Shown: positions 7,988-17,191, counted from the first letter of the stretch. The stretch: 64,000 nt of DNA from JAEUMY01 sp033764435 (GCA_033764435.1 JANRIX010000033.1:62001-126000); one strand, 5' to 3'. Numbers and translations: made by a program. Notes: generated from the letters alone by a model not told the origin.

Positions 7988-9706
7988 ATGGACACCCAGC
8001 GTCTCATCGCCCTGATCGTATTTTCCTTCTCCTCGTTGTTGCTCTGGGATGCATGGCAGAAGCACAACGCCCCAAAGGTTGCGCCGCCTGTCACCCAAGC
8101 ACCGCTCGCAGCCCCAGCAGGAGCGCCGCCGGCCACGGCGGCGCTGCCCACACCAACCACTGCGTTGGGGTCGACAGCACCGGCCAAAGCGGCGGAAGCG
8201 GGCACCCAGTCCGTGCCGGATTCCAGCCGTGCGCCGGCAAATGATGCCGCAGGTGCTGTCGTCGTTCGGACGGATACGATGGAGGTCGAGATCGGGCGCC
8301 GGGGTGGAGATATCCAGCGGGTGACCTTCCTGAAGCACTTCGCGGCCACCGACAAGACCAAACCGCTCACCTTGTTGCAGCCGAAAGACGGCCACTTTTT
8401 CGTCACCCAGACCGGACTCCTCGGCGGTCTGGCGAATCACAATTCGATGTGGAGCGCTGCGTCAGACCGGTTTGAGATGAAGCCGGGCGAGGGCGCGCTG
8501 GAAGTTCGCCTCACGAATGCCGAGAGTCCGGGTGTCGAGGTACAAAAGGTCTACCGCTTCAAGGCGGGCAGTCACGTTGTGGATGTCAGCCAGGAGATCC
8601 GCAACCGGAGCGAGCAGCCCGTGGCTGCCACGGGGTATTTCCAGTTCCTCCGCGACGGCAATCCACCTGAAGGCGAAGCTGCCCAGAACAACCCCATGAC
8701 CGGCGTGGCCACTTTTACCGGCCCGGCCGTGTTCACCGACGAGAAGAAGTTCGTGAAGGTGTCGTTTTCCGACATCGACAAGAACAAGCAGTCGCACCCG
8801 GTCAAGGCGAGCGATGGTTGGCTGGCAATTGTTCAGCACTATTTTGTTTCCGCATGGCTCCCGAAGCAGGGGGTCGAGCGCGAGTATTTCACGCGCAAGG
8901 TGTCGGACAAGTTCTATTCGGCCGGCATCATCCTGAGCGGCGGCACCATCGCACCGGGACAGGATGGCTCGATCAATCTGTCGCTTTATCTCGGCCCGCA
9001 GATCCAGGACACCTTGAAGGCGCTGGCGCCCGGGCTGGATCTGGTGGTGGACTACGGATGGCTCACCGTCTTGGCCGCGCCGCTGTTCTGGGTGCTTCAA
9101 TTCATCCAGGGCTTTGTCGGCAATTGGGGCTGGTCCATTGTGCTGCTGACCATTCTCATCAAGGTCGTTTTCTATCCGCTCAACCAGAAGGCCGGCATGT
9201 CGATGGCGCACATGAAAGCCGTGGCGCCGCGCATCCAACAACTGCAGCAGCGTTACGGCGACGATCGCGCCAAGCTCAATCAGGCCATGATGGAGCTCTA
9301 CCGTACGGAGAAGATCAATCCGTTGGGTGGGTGTCTGCCCATCCTGGTTCAGATCCCCGTGTTCATCGCTCTCTACTGGGTGCTGCTGGCTGCCGTGGAA
9401 TTGCGCCATGCGCCCTGGGTGGGCTGGATCACCGACCTCTCGGTTCCTGATCCGTACTACATCCTCCCGCTGATCATGGCGGTGTCGATGTTTGTCCAGA
9501 CCAAGCTGAACCCGCCCCCGCCGGATCCGATCCAGGCGAAGGTGATGCTGTTCATGCCGCTCATTTTCAGCATTTTCTTCTTCTTCTTCCCGGCGGGCCT
9601 GGTGCTCTACTGGACGGTCCAGAACCTGATTGGTATTGCCCAGCAGTGGTGGATCAACAAGATCGTCGAGAAGCAAACGTTGCAGAAACACGCAGGGAAG
9701 CGCTAA
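7988..9706 (+). CDS. yidC: Membrane protein insertase YidC
   Basis: Oxa1-family insertase of the inner membrane, working alone or with Sec. The 572 residues show an N-terminal membrane anchor (MDTQRLIALIVFSFSSLLLWDAW), an Ala/Pro-rich linker, the large periplasmic P1 domain, then the conserved insertase core with TM2 (GWSIVLLTILIKVVFYPL), the cytoplasmic hairpin containing RIQQLQQRYGDDR and NPLGGCLPILVQIPVFIALYWVL, and three further helices, ending in a basic tail. I start at the ATG at 7988, which matches family N-termini. Confidence 0.97.
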   Translation: MDTQRLIALIVFSFSSLLLWDAWQKHNAPKVAPPVTQAPLAAPAGAPPATAALPTPTTALGSTAPAKAAEAGTQSVPDSSRAPANDAAGAVVVRTDTMEVEIGRRGGDIQRVTFLKHFAATDKTKPLTLLQPKDGHFFVTQTGLLGGLANHNSMWSAASDRFEMKPGEGALEVRLTNAESPGVEVQKVYRFKAGSHVVDVSQEIRNRSEQPVAATGYFQFLRDGNPPEGEAAQNNPMTGVATFTGPAVFTDEKKFVKVSFSDIDKNKQSHPVKASDGWLAIVQHYFVSAWLPKQGVEREYFTRKVSDKFYSAGIILSGGTIAPGQDGSINLSLYLGPQIQDTLKALAPGLDLVVDYGWLTVLAAPLFWVLQFIQGFVGNWGWSIVLLTILIKVVFYPLNQKAGMSMAHMKAVAPRIQQLQQRYGDDRAKLNQAMMELYRTEKINPLGGCLPILVQIPVFIALYWVLLAAVELRHAPWVGWITDLSVPDPYYILPLIMAVSMFVQTKLNPPPPDPIQAKVMLFMPLIFSIFFFFFPAGLVLYWTVQNLIGIAQQWWINKIVEKQTLQKHAGKR

Positions 9707-9716
9707 CTTTCCCCAC

Positions 9717-11057
9717 ATGGGGCGCAACGACACCATCGCAGCAATCGCCACGGCGCCTGGTCGTGGCGGCATTGGGGTCGTACGGGTATCAGGCCCCGAA
9801 GTGCCTGCCATTTCTGAAGCCGTTCTTGGCCACCTGCCGAATGCTCGCCAGGCGGCGTTGGCCACGTTTCGGGCGGCCGACGGCGCCCCGATCGATCAGG
9901 GCTTGGCGCTCTACTTTTCAGCACCCCATTCATTCACGGGCCAGCATGTCCTCGAGCTCCATGGACATGGCGGCACCGCTGTCATGGGCTTGCTCTTGCA
10001 GCGCTGTCTCGCGCTGGGCGCCCGGCTGGCAGAGCCGGGGGAGTTCACGCAACGTGCGTTTCTGGCAGGCAAGCTGGACCTCGCACAGGCAGAGAGTGTT
10101 GCCGATCTGATTGAGGCGTCCAGCGCCGAGGGTGCGCTGTCGGCAGCCCGGTCGCTGGTGGGCGAGTTTTCGAGGCAGATCCAGGCATTGGTCGAGGGGT
10201 TGATCGATGTGCGCATGCACGTGGAGGCTTGCGTGGACTTTCCGGAGGAGGAAATTGATCCGGCAGACACAGGCGCCATCTCCGCCAAGATCACAGCCGT
10301 TCACACCACACTATCGGCGCTTCTGGATCGCGCCGGCCAGGGGGCGGTCCTGCGCGACGGCCTGACGGTGGTATTGATCGGGCGACCCAACGTGGGCAAG
10401 TCCAGCCTGCTCAATCGCCTGGCCGAGCAGGACGTGGCCATCGTCACGCCTATTGCGGGCACCACCCGCGATCAGGTCAGGGCGACCATTCTGATCCAGG
10501 GTGTTCCGATTCATCTTGTCGACACGGCCGGCTTGCGGGAAACGGACGACCCGGTGGAGCAAATCGGCATTGCCCGAACCTGGCAGGCGGTCGCACAAGC
10601 GAGCGCCGTCCTGCTGCTGACTGAGGCGGGCGAGATGCTGGGCGCTGCCGAGGCCGCCATCTTGGCGCAGGTGCCTCGCGGGCTGCGCATGGCTTGGGTG
10701 TATAACAAGATCGATCTGCATGGGCATATGCCCGGGATGAAAGCAGCCGGCCAGGAAGGCAGTTTCCGGATTTCAGCCTTGACCGGGGAGGGCGTTGATG
10801 CGCTCAAGGATTGGCTTCTGCAGGTTGCCGGCTGGCGGCCGGGCGGGGAGGGCGTATTCATGGCGCGGGCGCGGCACCTTGCAGCGCTGCGCGCCGCGCT
10901 GGCCCGCCTTCAGGTGATCCACCAATCCCGTCTTCCGTTTGAGTTGATTGCCGAGGAGTTGCGGCTCGCCCAGACCGACTTGTCGGCCATCACCGGCGAG
11001 TTTTCGCCCGATGACCTGTTAGGTGAGATCTTCAGTCGATTCTGTATCGGCAAATAA
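9717..11057 (+). CDS. mnmE: tRNA uridine-5-carboxymethylaminomethyl synthesis GTPase MnmE
   Basis: With MnmG it modifies the wobble uridine of certain tRNAs. The 446 residues have the folate-binding N-terminal domain (DTIAAIATAPGRGGIGVVRVSG), a helical domain interrupted by the G domain with P-loop GRPNVGKSS at 222-230 and DTAGLRE at 269-275, and the C-terminal catalytic CIGK at 443-446. The ATG at 9717 is 10 bp after the yidC stop. An upstream in-frame start at 9630 lies inside yidC and is rejected. Confidence 0.97.
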   Translation: MGRNDTIAAIATAPGRGGIGVVRVSGPEVPAISEAVLGHLPNARQAALATFRAADGAPIDQGLALYFSAPHSFTGQHVLELHGHGGTAVMGLLLQRCLALGARLAEPGEFTQRAFLAGKLDLAQAESVADLIEASSAEGALSAARSLVGEFSRQIQALVEGLIDVRMHVEACVDFPEEEIDPADTGAISAKITAVHTTLSALLDRAGQGAVLRDGLTVVLIGRPNVGKSSLLNRLAEQDVAIVTPIAGTTRDQVRATILIQGVPIHLVDTAGLRETDDPVEQIGIARTWQAVAQASAVLLLTEAGEMLGAAEAAILAQVPRGLRMAWVYNKIDLHGHMPGMKAAGQEGSFRISALTGEGVDALKDWLLQVAGWRPGGEGVFMARARHLAALRAALARLQVIHQSRLPFELIAEELRLAQTDLSAITGEFSPDDLLGEIFSRFCIGK

Positions 11058-11059
11058 GC

Positions 11060-11075
11060 TGTTCCACGTGAAACA
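11060..11075. promoter_or_regulatory. parS: parS centromere-like site 1
   Basis: TGTTCCACGTGAAACA matches the near-universal bacterial parS consensus TGTTTCACGTGAAACA at 15 of 16 positions. It begins 2 bp after the mnmE stop codon. ParB, encoded 3.5 kb away, should load here as a CTP-dependent clamp and spread. Confidence 0.9.
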
Positions 11076-11110
11076 TCCCCCGGGGCCATGGACGCACGAA
11101 TAGTGCGGCG

Positions 11111-11126
11111 TGTTCCACGTGGAACA
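11111..11126. promoter_or_regulatory. parS: parS centromere-like site 2
   Basis: TGTTCCACGTGGAACA is a perfect 16-bp palindrome of the parS type, 35 bp after site 1. Two parS sites between mnmE and mnmG, next to parAB, fit an origin-proximal segregation locus. Confidence 0.88.
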
Positions 11127-11141
11127 TTCGAGGGGGGCGCC

Positions 11142-11157
11142 ACGCGAATATTCGCGT
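11142..11157. repeat. Iterated palindrome, copy 4, extended to 16 bp
   Basis: The core is at 11144-11155 and the symmetry extends to ACGCGAATATTCGCGT. It lies 15 bp from parS site 2 in the mnmE-mnmG intergenic region. Confidence 0.95.
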
Positions 11158-11234
11158 AGGCTTTTGGGGGCAATTCCCGTAAAATCCGCGTCCCACATTC
11201 CCTTCGTGCCAATAGGCACCCTCTGCAGGACGTC

Positions 11235-13166
11235 ATGCAATTCCCGTCTCGATTCCAGGTCATTGTCATTGGTGGCGGCCATGCCGGCACGGAGGCGGCG
11301 CTTGCCGCCGCGCGCTCGGGTGCCCAGACCTTGCTGCTGACCCATGCCATCGAGACGCTGGGGCAGATGTCCTGCAATCCGTCCATAGGCGGCATCGGCA
11401 AAGGCCATCTGGTGAAAGAGGTCGATGCCCTGGGTGGCGCAATGGCCATCGCGACGGACGAGGCGGGCATTCAGTTCCGCACGCTCAATGCGTCCAAGGG
11501 CCCCGCGGTTCGGGCCACGCGAGCTCAGGCTGACCGCGTGCTCTACCGTGCCGCCATTCGCCAGCGGCTGGAAAACCAGCCCAATCTCTGGCTCTTTCAG
11601 CAGGCGGTAGACGACCTGATTCTTGAGGGGGATCGGGTGGTGGGTGCGGTAACGGCCATAGGTCTTCGTTTTCTTGCCGACGCGGTTGTTCTCACCGCGG
11701 GTACGTTTCTGGGTGGAAAGATCCACGTCGGGCTCAACCACTATGCTGGGGGTCGTGCCGGCGATCCCCCGTCGTTGTCGCTGGCGGCGCGGCTACGTGA
11801 GCTCTCGCTGCCGGTTGGGCGCCTGAAAACGGGAACGCCCCCACGCATCGACGGCCGCACCATCGATTTCAGCAAATGTCAGCCCCAACCCGGCGATGGC
11901 CCCACACCGGCGTTCTCGTTCATGGGCGATGCCGCCATGCATCCGCGGCAGGTCCCGTGCTGGATTACCCACACGTCGGCCCAGACCCACGACATCATTC
12001 GCGGCGGTCTGGACCGCTCGCCCATGTTCACAGGGGTGATCGAGGGTGTCGGGCCGCGCTACTGCCCTTCCATCGAAGACAAGATTCACCGTTTTGCCGG
12101 CAAGGACAGTCATCAGATTTTCCTGGAGCCGGAGGGTCTGACCACGCATGAGGTCTATCCCAATGGGATATCCACCAGCCTCCCGTTTGACGTGCAATGG
12201 GCGCTGGTCCGATCCATCCCGGGGCTTGAACAGGCGCACATCCTGCGGCCTGGCTATGCCATCGAGTACGACTATTTTGACCCGCGTGGCCTCAAGGCCA
12301 GCCTCGAAACCAAGGCAATCAGCGGGTTGTTCTTTGCCGGACAGATCAATGGCACGACAGGCTACGAAGAGGCCGCCGCACAGGGCCTGCTGGCCGGCAT
12401 CAATGCGGCCCGCCTGGCGCGCGGTGAAACCGCCTGGAGCCCGCGTCGTGACGAGGCTTACCTGGGTGTGCTGGTGGATGATCTGATCACCCGGGGCGTC
12501 AGCGAACCCTACCGCATGTTCACCAGCCGGGCCGAATACCGCCTGCAGTTGCGGGAAGACAATGCCGATGCGCGTTTGACCGAGTTGGGCCGGAAAATGG
12601 GCCTGGTCGATGACGCGCGCTGGGCACGATTCAGCGCCAAGCGGGACGCGGTCGAACGCGAAACCGCCCGCCTGAAAGCAACGTGGGCCCAGCCGGGCCG
12701 TGTTCCCCCGGCTGTCCAGGAGGCGGTGCTGGGTCAGGCGTTGAAACGCGAATATTCGCTCTTCGATCTGCTACGGCGGCCGGAAGTTAGTTATAACTCG
12801 CTTTCCCAATTTCCAATGTTTGGCAAGGATGGTGTGCCCCTTGATGTCGCCGAGCAGGTCGAGATTGCGGCCAAATACTCAGGCTACATCGAACGCCAGC
12901 GGCATGAGGTTGCGCGCCAGCTTGAGCAGGAAAACGAACGGCTCCCCAGCGAATTCGATTACGCAGCCGTCCGTGGTCTGTCGAAAGAAGTTGTGCTGAA
13001 GCTGAATCAGCACCAGCCTGAAACGATTGGTCAGGCATCGCGCATCCAGGGCATCACGCCCGCCGCCATATCCTTGCTACTCGTCCACCTGAAGCGGCGC
13101 AGCTTGCATGCCCGGGTGGATGACGCTTCCACGACCCCTCCCGATTCCGCAGAACAGGTTGCCTGA
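11235..13166 (+). CDS. mnmG: tRNA uridine-5-carboxymethylaminomethyl synthesis enzyme MnmG (GidA)
   Basis: FAD- and NADH-dependent partner of MnmE in wobble-uridine modification. The 643 residues open with the dinucleotide fold QVIVIGGGHAGTEAA, followed by the family signatures SCNPSIGGIGKGHLVKE and LKTGTPPRIDGRTIDFSKC, and GQINGTTGYEEAAAQGL. The gene carries a palindrome copy at 12748-12759 read as Arg-Glu-Tyr-Ser, in a place where relatives often have Arg-Glu-Tyr-Thr (from memory). Its TGA overlaps the rsmG ATG. Confidence 0.97.
   Translation: MQFPSRFQVIVIGGGHAGTEAALAAARSGAQTLLLTHAIETLGQMSCNPSIGGIGKGHLVKEVDALGGAMAIATDEAGIQFRTLNASKGPAVRATRAQADRVLYRAAIRQRLENQPNLWLFQQAVDDLILEGDRVVGAVTAIGLRFLADAVVLTAGTFLGGKIHVGLNHYAGGRAGDPPSLSLAARLRELSLPVGRLKTGTPPRIDGRTIDFSKCQPQPGDGPTPAFSFMGDAAMHPRQVPCWITHTSAQTHDIIRGGLDRSPMFTGVIEGVGPRYCPSIEDKIHRFAGKDSHQIFLEPEGLTTHEVYPNGISTSLPFDVQWALVRSIPGLEQAHILRPGYAIEYDYFDPRGLKASLETKAISGLFFAGQINGTTGYEEAAAQGLLAGINAARLARGETAWSPRRDEAYLGVLVDDLITRGVSEPYRMFTSRAEYRLQLREDNADARLTELGRKMGLVDDARWARFSAKRDAVERETARLKATWAQPGRVPPAVQEAVLGQALKREYSLFDLLRRPEVSYNSLSQFPMFGKDGVPLDVAEQVEIAAKYSGYIERQRHEVARQLEQENERLPSEFDYAAVRGLSKEVVLKLNQHQPETIGQASRIQGITPAAISLLLVHLKRRSLHARVDDASTTPPDSAEQVA
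12748..12759. repeat. Iterated palindrome, copy 5 (inside mnmG)
   Basis: Exact copy inside mnmG, read in the frame that gives Glu-Tyr-Ser (KREYSLFDLL). Confidence 0.95.
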
Positions 13167-13789
13167 TGCTTGAAACACGACTGGCCGAGGGACTCTCGGC
13201 CCTGGGGCTGGCTTTGCCACCCGCTGCCCAGACAAAACTTATCGAGTACATCAAGTTGCTTGAGAAATGGAATCGCGTGCACAACCTCACGGCGGTGCGC
13301 GAACCCGAGCAGATGGTGGTGCTGCATCTGCTGGATAGCCTGTCTGTGCTGCCTCATCTCGAAGGCAAGACCTCGGTACTGGATGTTGGAACCGGAGCTG
13401 GACTGCCCGGTATTCCTCTCGCCATTGCGCGCCCCGATCTTGAGGTGACACTTCTCGACAGCAACCACAAGAAGACCACGTTTCTCGCGCAAGCCAAGGC
13501 CGAACTCGCGCTTGCGAATATTCGCATCGAGACCGGTCGTGTCGAATCGTATCGGCCGGCGAAGCCGTTCGATGTCGTCGTGTCGCGCGCGTTTTCCGAG
13601 CTTTCCGATTTTGTCACCCAGGCGCGCCATCTCGTCCAACCGGACGGCGTCATGCTGGCGATGAAAGGTGTCTATCCCTTCGATGAAATCGCGCGCGTCC
13701 CCAACACGCATGTGGTCAGCAAGGTTGACGAGCTGCATGTGCCCCTGCTTGATGCCAAGCGCCACCTCGTCACGCTGAAAGCCGCCTGA
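13166..13789 (+). CDS. rsmG: 16S rRNA (guanine-527-N7)-methyltransferase RsmG
   Basis: Transfers a methyl group from SAM to G527 of 16S rRNA. The 207 residues contain NRVHNLTAVR, the SAM-binding loop VLDVGTGAGLPGIPLAIARPD and the later DVVVSRAFSEL, all typical of RsmG (GidB). Both ends overlap neighbours by one codon (TGATG type), so mnmG-rsmG-parA-parB is one coupled operon. A palindrome copy at 13514-13525 is read as Ala-Asn-Ile-Arg in LALANIRIETGRV. Confidence 0.96.
   Translation: MLETRLAEGLSALGLALPPAAQTKLIEYIKLLEKWNRVHNLTAVREPEQMVVLHLLDSLSVLPHLEGKTSVLDVGTGAGLPGIPLAIARPDLEVTLLDSNHKKTTFLAQAKAELALANIRIETGRVESYRPAKPFDVVVSRAFSELSDFVTQARHLVQPDGVMLAMKGVYPFDEIARVPNTHVVSKVDELHVPLLDAKRHLVTLKAA
13514..13525. 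repeat. Iterated palindrome, copy 6 (inside rsmG)
   Basis: Exact copy, read as Ala-Asn-Ile-Arg. Confidence 0.95.
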
Positions 13790-14574
13790 TGTCCAAGATA
13801 TTCGCGATCGCCAACCAGAAGGGCGGTGTCGGCAAGACATCCGTCGCCGTGAATCTTTCCGCCAGCATGGCACATTACGGCAAGCGAGTCCTCTTGATCG
13901 ATCTCGATCCGCAGGGCAATGCGACCACGGGCAGCGGCATCGACAAGTCATCCGTGAGCAACACGGTTTACGAAGTGCTTCTTGGTGAGGCCAGCGCGAC
14001 CGACGCACGCGTTCGCGCCGAAGGCAATTACGATGTAATTGCGGCCAATCGCAACCTGGCCGGCGCCGAAATTGAAATGATTGCCATTGACCGTCGCGAA
14101 TATCGTCTCAGGGACGCGCTGGATGCGGTACGGGCGGAGTACGACTTCATGGTCATCGACTCACCGCCCGCACTCAACATGCTGACGGTCAATGGCTTCA
14201 CGGCAGCCGACTCGGTGATCATTCCGATGCAGTGCGAGTACTACGCGCTGGAGGGTCTGTCAGACCTGGTGGGCACGCTGCGCAAGGTGAAGGCGAATCT
14301 CAACAGCCGCATCGAAATCGAGGCCCTGGTCCGCACCATGTTCGATCCACGTTCCACCCTGACCCAGCAGGTCTCCGACGAGATCAAGAAGCACTACGGT
14401 GCGAAGGTGTTCGACACGGTCATCCCGCGCAACATTCGCATCGCCGAGGCGCCGAGTTTCGGCAAGCCCGTTCTGCTGCACGACCCGCAATCCAAGGGCG
14501 CCCTGTCCCATCTCGCCTTCGCGCGCGAGCTGCTCGACCGTCAGGGCCAGAACGTGAGCGAGGCACACACATGA
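13789..14574 (+). CDS. parA: Chromosome-partitioning ATPase ParA (Soj)
   Basis: Deviant Walker-A ATPase that moves ParB-parS complexes. The 261 residues start MSKIFAIANQKGGVGKTSVAVNLSAS; KGGVGKT (11-17) carries the signature lysine of the family, followed by LLIDLDPQGNATTGSG and FMVIDSPPALNMLTVNG. It lacks an N-terminal helix-turn-helix, so it is the short chromosomal (type Ib/Soj) form rather than the long plasmid type. It overlaps rsmG and parB. Confidence 0.96.
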   Translation: MSKIFAIANQKGGVGKTSVAVNLSASMAHYGKRVLLIDLDPQGNATTGSGIDKSSVSNTVYEVLLGEASATDARVRAEGNYDVIAANRNLAGAEIEMIAIDRREYRLRDALDAVRAEYDFMVIDSPPALNMLTVNGFTAADSVIIPMQCEYYALEGLSDLVGTLRKVKANLNSRIEIEALVRTMFDPRSTLTQQVSDEIKKHYGAKVFDTVIPRNIRIAEAPSFGKPVLLHDPQSKGALSHLAFARELLDRQGQNVSEAHT

Positions 14575-15443
14575 TCAAGCACAAGGGATTGGGCCGTGGC
14601 CTGGACGCGCTGCTCGGCGGCGACAAGCCGGAGGCGCCCGCAAACGACCAGCAGGGCACGCTCAAAGTCACCCAGCTGCAGCCCGGCAAGTATCAGCCGC
14701 GCACCCACATGGGCCAGGACGCACTGGCCGAATTGGCCGACTCGATCCGTGTCCGTGGTGTCATTCAGCCCATTCTGGTCCGGCCCGTTGGCAAGGACAA
14801 ATACGAAATTCTGGCCGGCGAGCGCCGCTGGCGCGCTTCCCAGCTCGCAGGCCTCATCGATGTCCCCGTCGTCATTCGTGAGGTGCCCGATGAAGCGGCG
14901 TTGGGTATCGGGCTCATCGAAAACATCCAGCGCGAAGACCTGAACGCAATGGAAGAGGCCATGGGCCTGCAGCGACTGGTGGATGAATTCAAGCTCACGC
15001 ATGAAGAGGCCGCCAAGGCCATCGGCCGTTCACGGAGCGCAGTCAGCAATCTCCTGCGCCTGCTTGATCTGGCAAAACCGGTTCAGCAGATGGTGATGGA
15101 AGGTCGATTGGAAATGGGCCACGCCCGGGCGCTTCTGGGTGCCGGAAAAGCCGCACAGATTGAGTTGGCCAACCAGATCGCAGAGAAGGGCGCATCGGTA
15201 CGCGATGCCGAACGCCTGGTCAGGCTCGCAACCCAGCCGCCGACAGCGACCCGCAAGGCCCAGAAGGCAGATCCGGACGTCCGCCGATTGCAGGATGAAT
15301 TGGCCGAAACGCTGGGTGCGGCGGTTGCCATCAAGGCAACCCCGAGGGGCAGGGGCGTGCTCAGCATCCAATATGGCAGCTTGGACCAGCTTGAAGACTT
15401 GATTGCGCGTCTGAAGCGGCGACCAGACCAGCCGGCCGGCTGA
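14571..15443 (+). CDS. parB: Chromosome-partitioning protein ParB (Spo0J)
   Basis: CTPase clamp that loads at parS. The 290 residues begin MIKHKGLGRGLDALLGG, contain the CTP-binding GERRWRA and ENIQREDLNAMEEA boxes, a helix-turn-helix (LTHEEAAKAIGRSRSAVSNLLRLL) for parS recognition and a C-terminal dimerisation region. The ATG at 14571 overlaps the parA stop (ATGA). Two parS sites lie upstream of mnmG. Confidence 0.96.
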   Translation: MIKHKGLGRGLDALLGGDKPEAPANDQQGTLKVTQLQPGKYQPRTHMGQDALAELADSIRVRGVIQPILVRPVGKDKYEILAGERRWRASQLAGLIDVPVVIREVPDEAALGIGLIENIQREDLNAMEEAMGLQRLVDEFKLTHEEAAKAIGRSRSAVSNLLRLLDLAKPVQQMVMEGRLEMGHARALLGAGKAAQIELANQIAEKGASVRDAERLVRLATQPPTATRKAQKADPDVRRLQDELAETLGAAVAIKATPRGRGVLSIQYGSLDQLEDLIARLKRRPDQPAG

Positions 15444-15517
15444 ACGGCCCAGCATCCGCCCCACACTTTTCCACAGATATTCAGGCAGTTCCTGTCTGTG
15501 TGCGGCGCAACATGGCT

Positions 15518-15547
15518 TTGACCCGGGAGCCGCTTTCGGGCTAAAAT
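15518..15547 (+). promoter_or_regulatory. Candidate sigma-70 promoter of the atp operon
   Basis: TTGACC (15518-15523) and TAAAAT (15542-15547) with an 18-bp spacer in the 203-bp gap between parB and atpI. The remainder of this gap shows no other structure that I can support. Confidence 0.6.
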
Positions 15548-15646
15548 CTTGCGGTTTGTCGACATGACCCCCCGGCAACAGCCCGCTGATCAACGTCTCG
15601 GCGTGATCAAAAACGTAAGGGCTGGCCGGCATACCAAGGTGCACAC

Positions 15647-16012
15647 GTGCTCAGCGCTCTCAGCAAAGTGACTTCGGTCCAGGCCCTGCTGGCGCTGATT
15701 TGCGCAGCGATCGCGTGGATGCTGAATGGTGGCAGCGCGGCCGCAGCGGCCCTTGCGGGCGGGATGGTTGTGGTGGTGTCGACACTGGCTTCGGGGTGCG
15801 CCTTTTTCTGGCGCAGTCCTCGGGACCGGGGTAATCCGGGGCGGGCATTGCGCACGATGCTCTTCGCGGAGGCAGTCAAATGGATGATTGCCATCGGGGG
15901 ACTGTTCTGGCTGCTCAAGGCGTCCAGCCTTGCAGGAGATGCAGGACCCGTGGTGGCCGGTTTCGTGGTGGCGCTGACCGGATCGTGGTTTGCGTTGCTC
16001 GGTAAAACTTAG
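15647..16012 (+). CDS. atpI: ATP synthase-associated protein I
   Basis: 121 residues with about four hydrophobic segments (ALLALICAAIAWML, LAGGMVVVVSTLASGCAFFW, AVKWMIAIGGLFWLL, VVAGFVVALTGSWFALLG). AtpI is a small membrane protein implicated in assembly of the c-ring. I use the GTG at 15647 with AAGG seven bases upstream. Its position directly before atpB supports the call more than the weakly conserved sequence does. Confidence 0.8.
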   Translation: MLSALSKVTSVQALLALICAAIAWMLNGGSAAAAALAGGMVVVVSTLASGCAFFWRSPRDRGNPGRALRTMLFAEAVKWMIAIGGLFWLLKASSLAGDAGPVVAGFVVALTGSWFALLGKT

Positions 16013-16029
16013 AACCTGGAACTCGAAGC

Positions 16030-16842
16030 ATGGCGTCCGAAGCACTCACTCCCACCAGCTACATCTCGCACCACCTCACCAACCTCACCGTCAGCGTCGA
16101 TGGGTTCGGCAAGGTCAATGTCGACACCATCGTGATGTCGTGGGTAGTCGGCCTGGTTGGCCTGGGATTGTTCTGGCTCGTGGCTCGGAAGGCCACCACC
16201 GGGGTGCCGGGGCGGCTGCAGTCCTTCATTGAAATGATGGTCGAGTTTGTCGACAACACCGTCAAGGACATCTTTCCCGGCGACCGCAAGTTTCTGGCGC
16301 CCCTCGCCCTGACCATTTTCGTTTGGGTCTTCATGATGAACCTCATGGACCTTATCCCCATCGACTGGGTCGCCACAGTGAGCCACGGACTGGGTGCGCC
16401 GGCATGGAAGGCCGTACCGTCCACCGACCTGAACACCACCTTCGCGATGTCCTTCACGGTGTTCTTCCTGATCATCTTCTTCAGCTTCAAGGCCAAGGGT
16501 GCGGGCGGCTTCCTGCATGAATTGATCGCCGCGCCGTTCGGCGACAAGGTCTGGTTGTGGCCTGCCAATCTGGCGCTGAACATCATCGAATTCCTGGCCA
16601 AGCCCATCTCGCTCGGCATGCGTCTGTTCGGCAACATGTATGCGGGCGAACTCATCTTCATGCTGCTTGGCTTGCTTGGCACCATTGCCAGCCTGTCCTT
16701 CGGCGGCGTCGTGGCGGGTGCGGCGTCCGGCATCCTGACCTGGGGCTGGGCCGTGTTTCACATCCTGATCATCATTCTGCAAGCCTTCATTTTCATGGTG
16801 CTGTCGACGGTGTACATCGCCATGGCCCATGAAGGCCACTGA
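16030..16842 (+). CDS. atpB: ATP synthase Fo subunit a
   Basis: Membrane stator subunit that forms the proton half-channels against the c-ring. The 270 residues contain several transmembrane helices and the conserved LGMRLFGNMYAGELI, which carries the essential arginine. Subunits B, E, F, H, A, G, D and C follow in the standard order. Confidence 0.97.
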   Translation: MASEALTPTSYISHHLTNLTVSVDGFGKVNVDTIVMSWVVGLVGLGLFWLVARKATTGVPGRLQSFIEMMVEFVDNTVKDIFPGDRKFLAPLALTIFVWVFMMNLMDLIPIDWVATVSHGLGAPAWKAVPSTDLNTTFAMSFTVFFLIIFFSFKAKGAGGFLHELIAAPFGDKVWLWPANLALNIIEFLAKPISLGMRLFGNMYAGELIFMLLGLLGTIASLSFGGVVAGAASGILTWGWAVFHILIIILQAFIFMVLSTVYIAMAHEGH

Positions 16843-16897
16843 TTTGTTTTGTTGAGTTATCCGTTTATCACCATTTGATCGAAAGAAAGGAAGAACC

Positions 16898-17167
16898 ATG
16901 CAAGCATTCCTCGCGACCATCCAGGCCTCCACCGCTCTGGGCATCGGCATCATCATCGGCCTGGGCGCCATCGGCGCCTGTATCGGCATCGGCATCATGG
17001 GCTCCAAGTTCTTGGAAGCCGCCGGCCGTCAACCCGAGCTGATCCCCCAGCTCCAGAAGTTCATGTTCCTGCTGGCCGGTCTGATCGACGCAGCCTTCCT
17101 GATCGGTGTGGGTATCGCCATGTTCTTCGGCTTTGCCAACCCGCTGCTCTCCGTCATCAAGCCCTAA
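16898..17167 (+). CDS. atpE: ATP synthase Fo subunit c
   Basis: 89 residues forming a two-helix hairpin with a glycine-rich first helix (GIGIIIGLGAIGACIGIGIMG), the polar loop AAGRQPE and a second helix with the ion-binding aspartate in FLLAGLIDAAFLIG. I see no Gln/Glu-Ser sodium-binding signature, so the ring is predicted to carry protons. AAAGGAAG lies before the ATG. Confidence 0.97.
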   Translation: MQAFLATIQASTALGIGIIIGLGAIGACIGIGIMGSKFLEAAGRQPELIPQLQKFMFLLAGLIDAAFLIGVGIAMFFGFANPLLSVIKP

Positions 17168-17191
17168 ACCAGACCAGAAAGGTTCGTCGCC

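Noticed and set aside
8462..9865. 467-codon open frame opposite yidC
   Set aside because: Low-complexity His/Arg/Gln-rich translation, antisense to yidC and mnmE.
14091..14106. GCGAATATCG in parA as a palindrome copy
   Set aside because: It lacks one central base and the right half, and falls in a conserved protein segment.
13789..15443. ParAB as a plasmid partition system
   Set aside because: Short Soj-type ParA, operon with rsmG-mnmG and nearby dnaA/oriC show a chromosomal locus.
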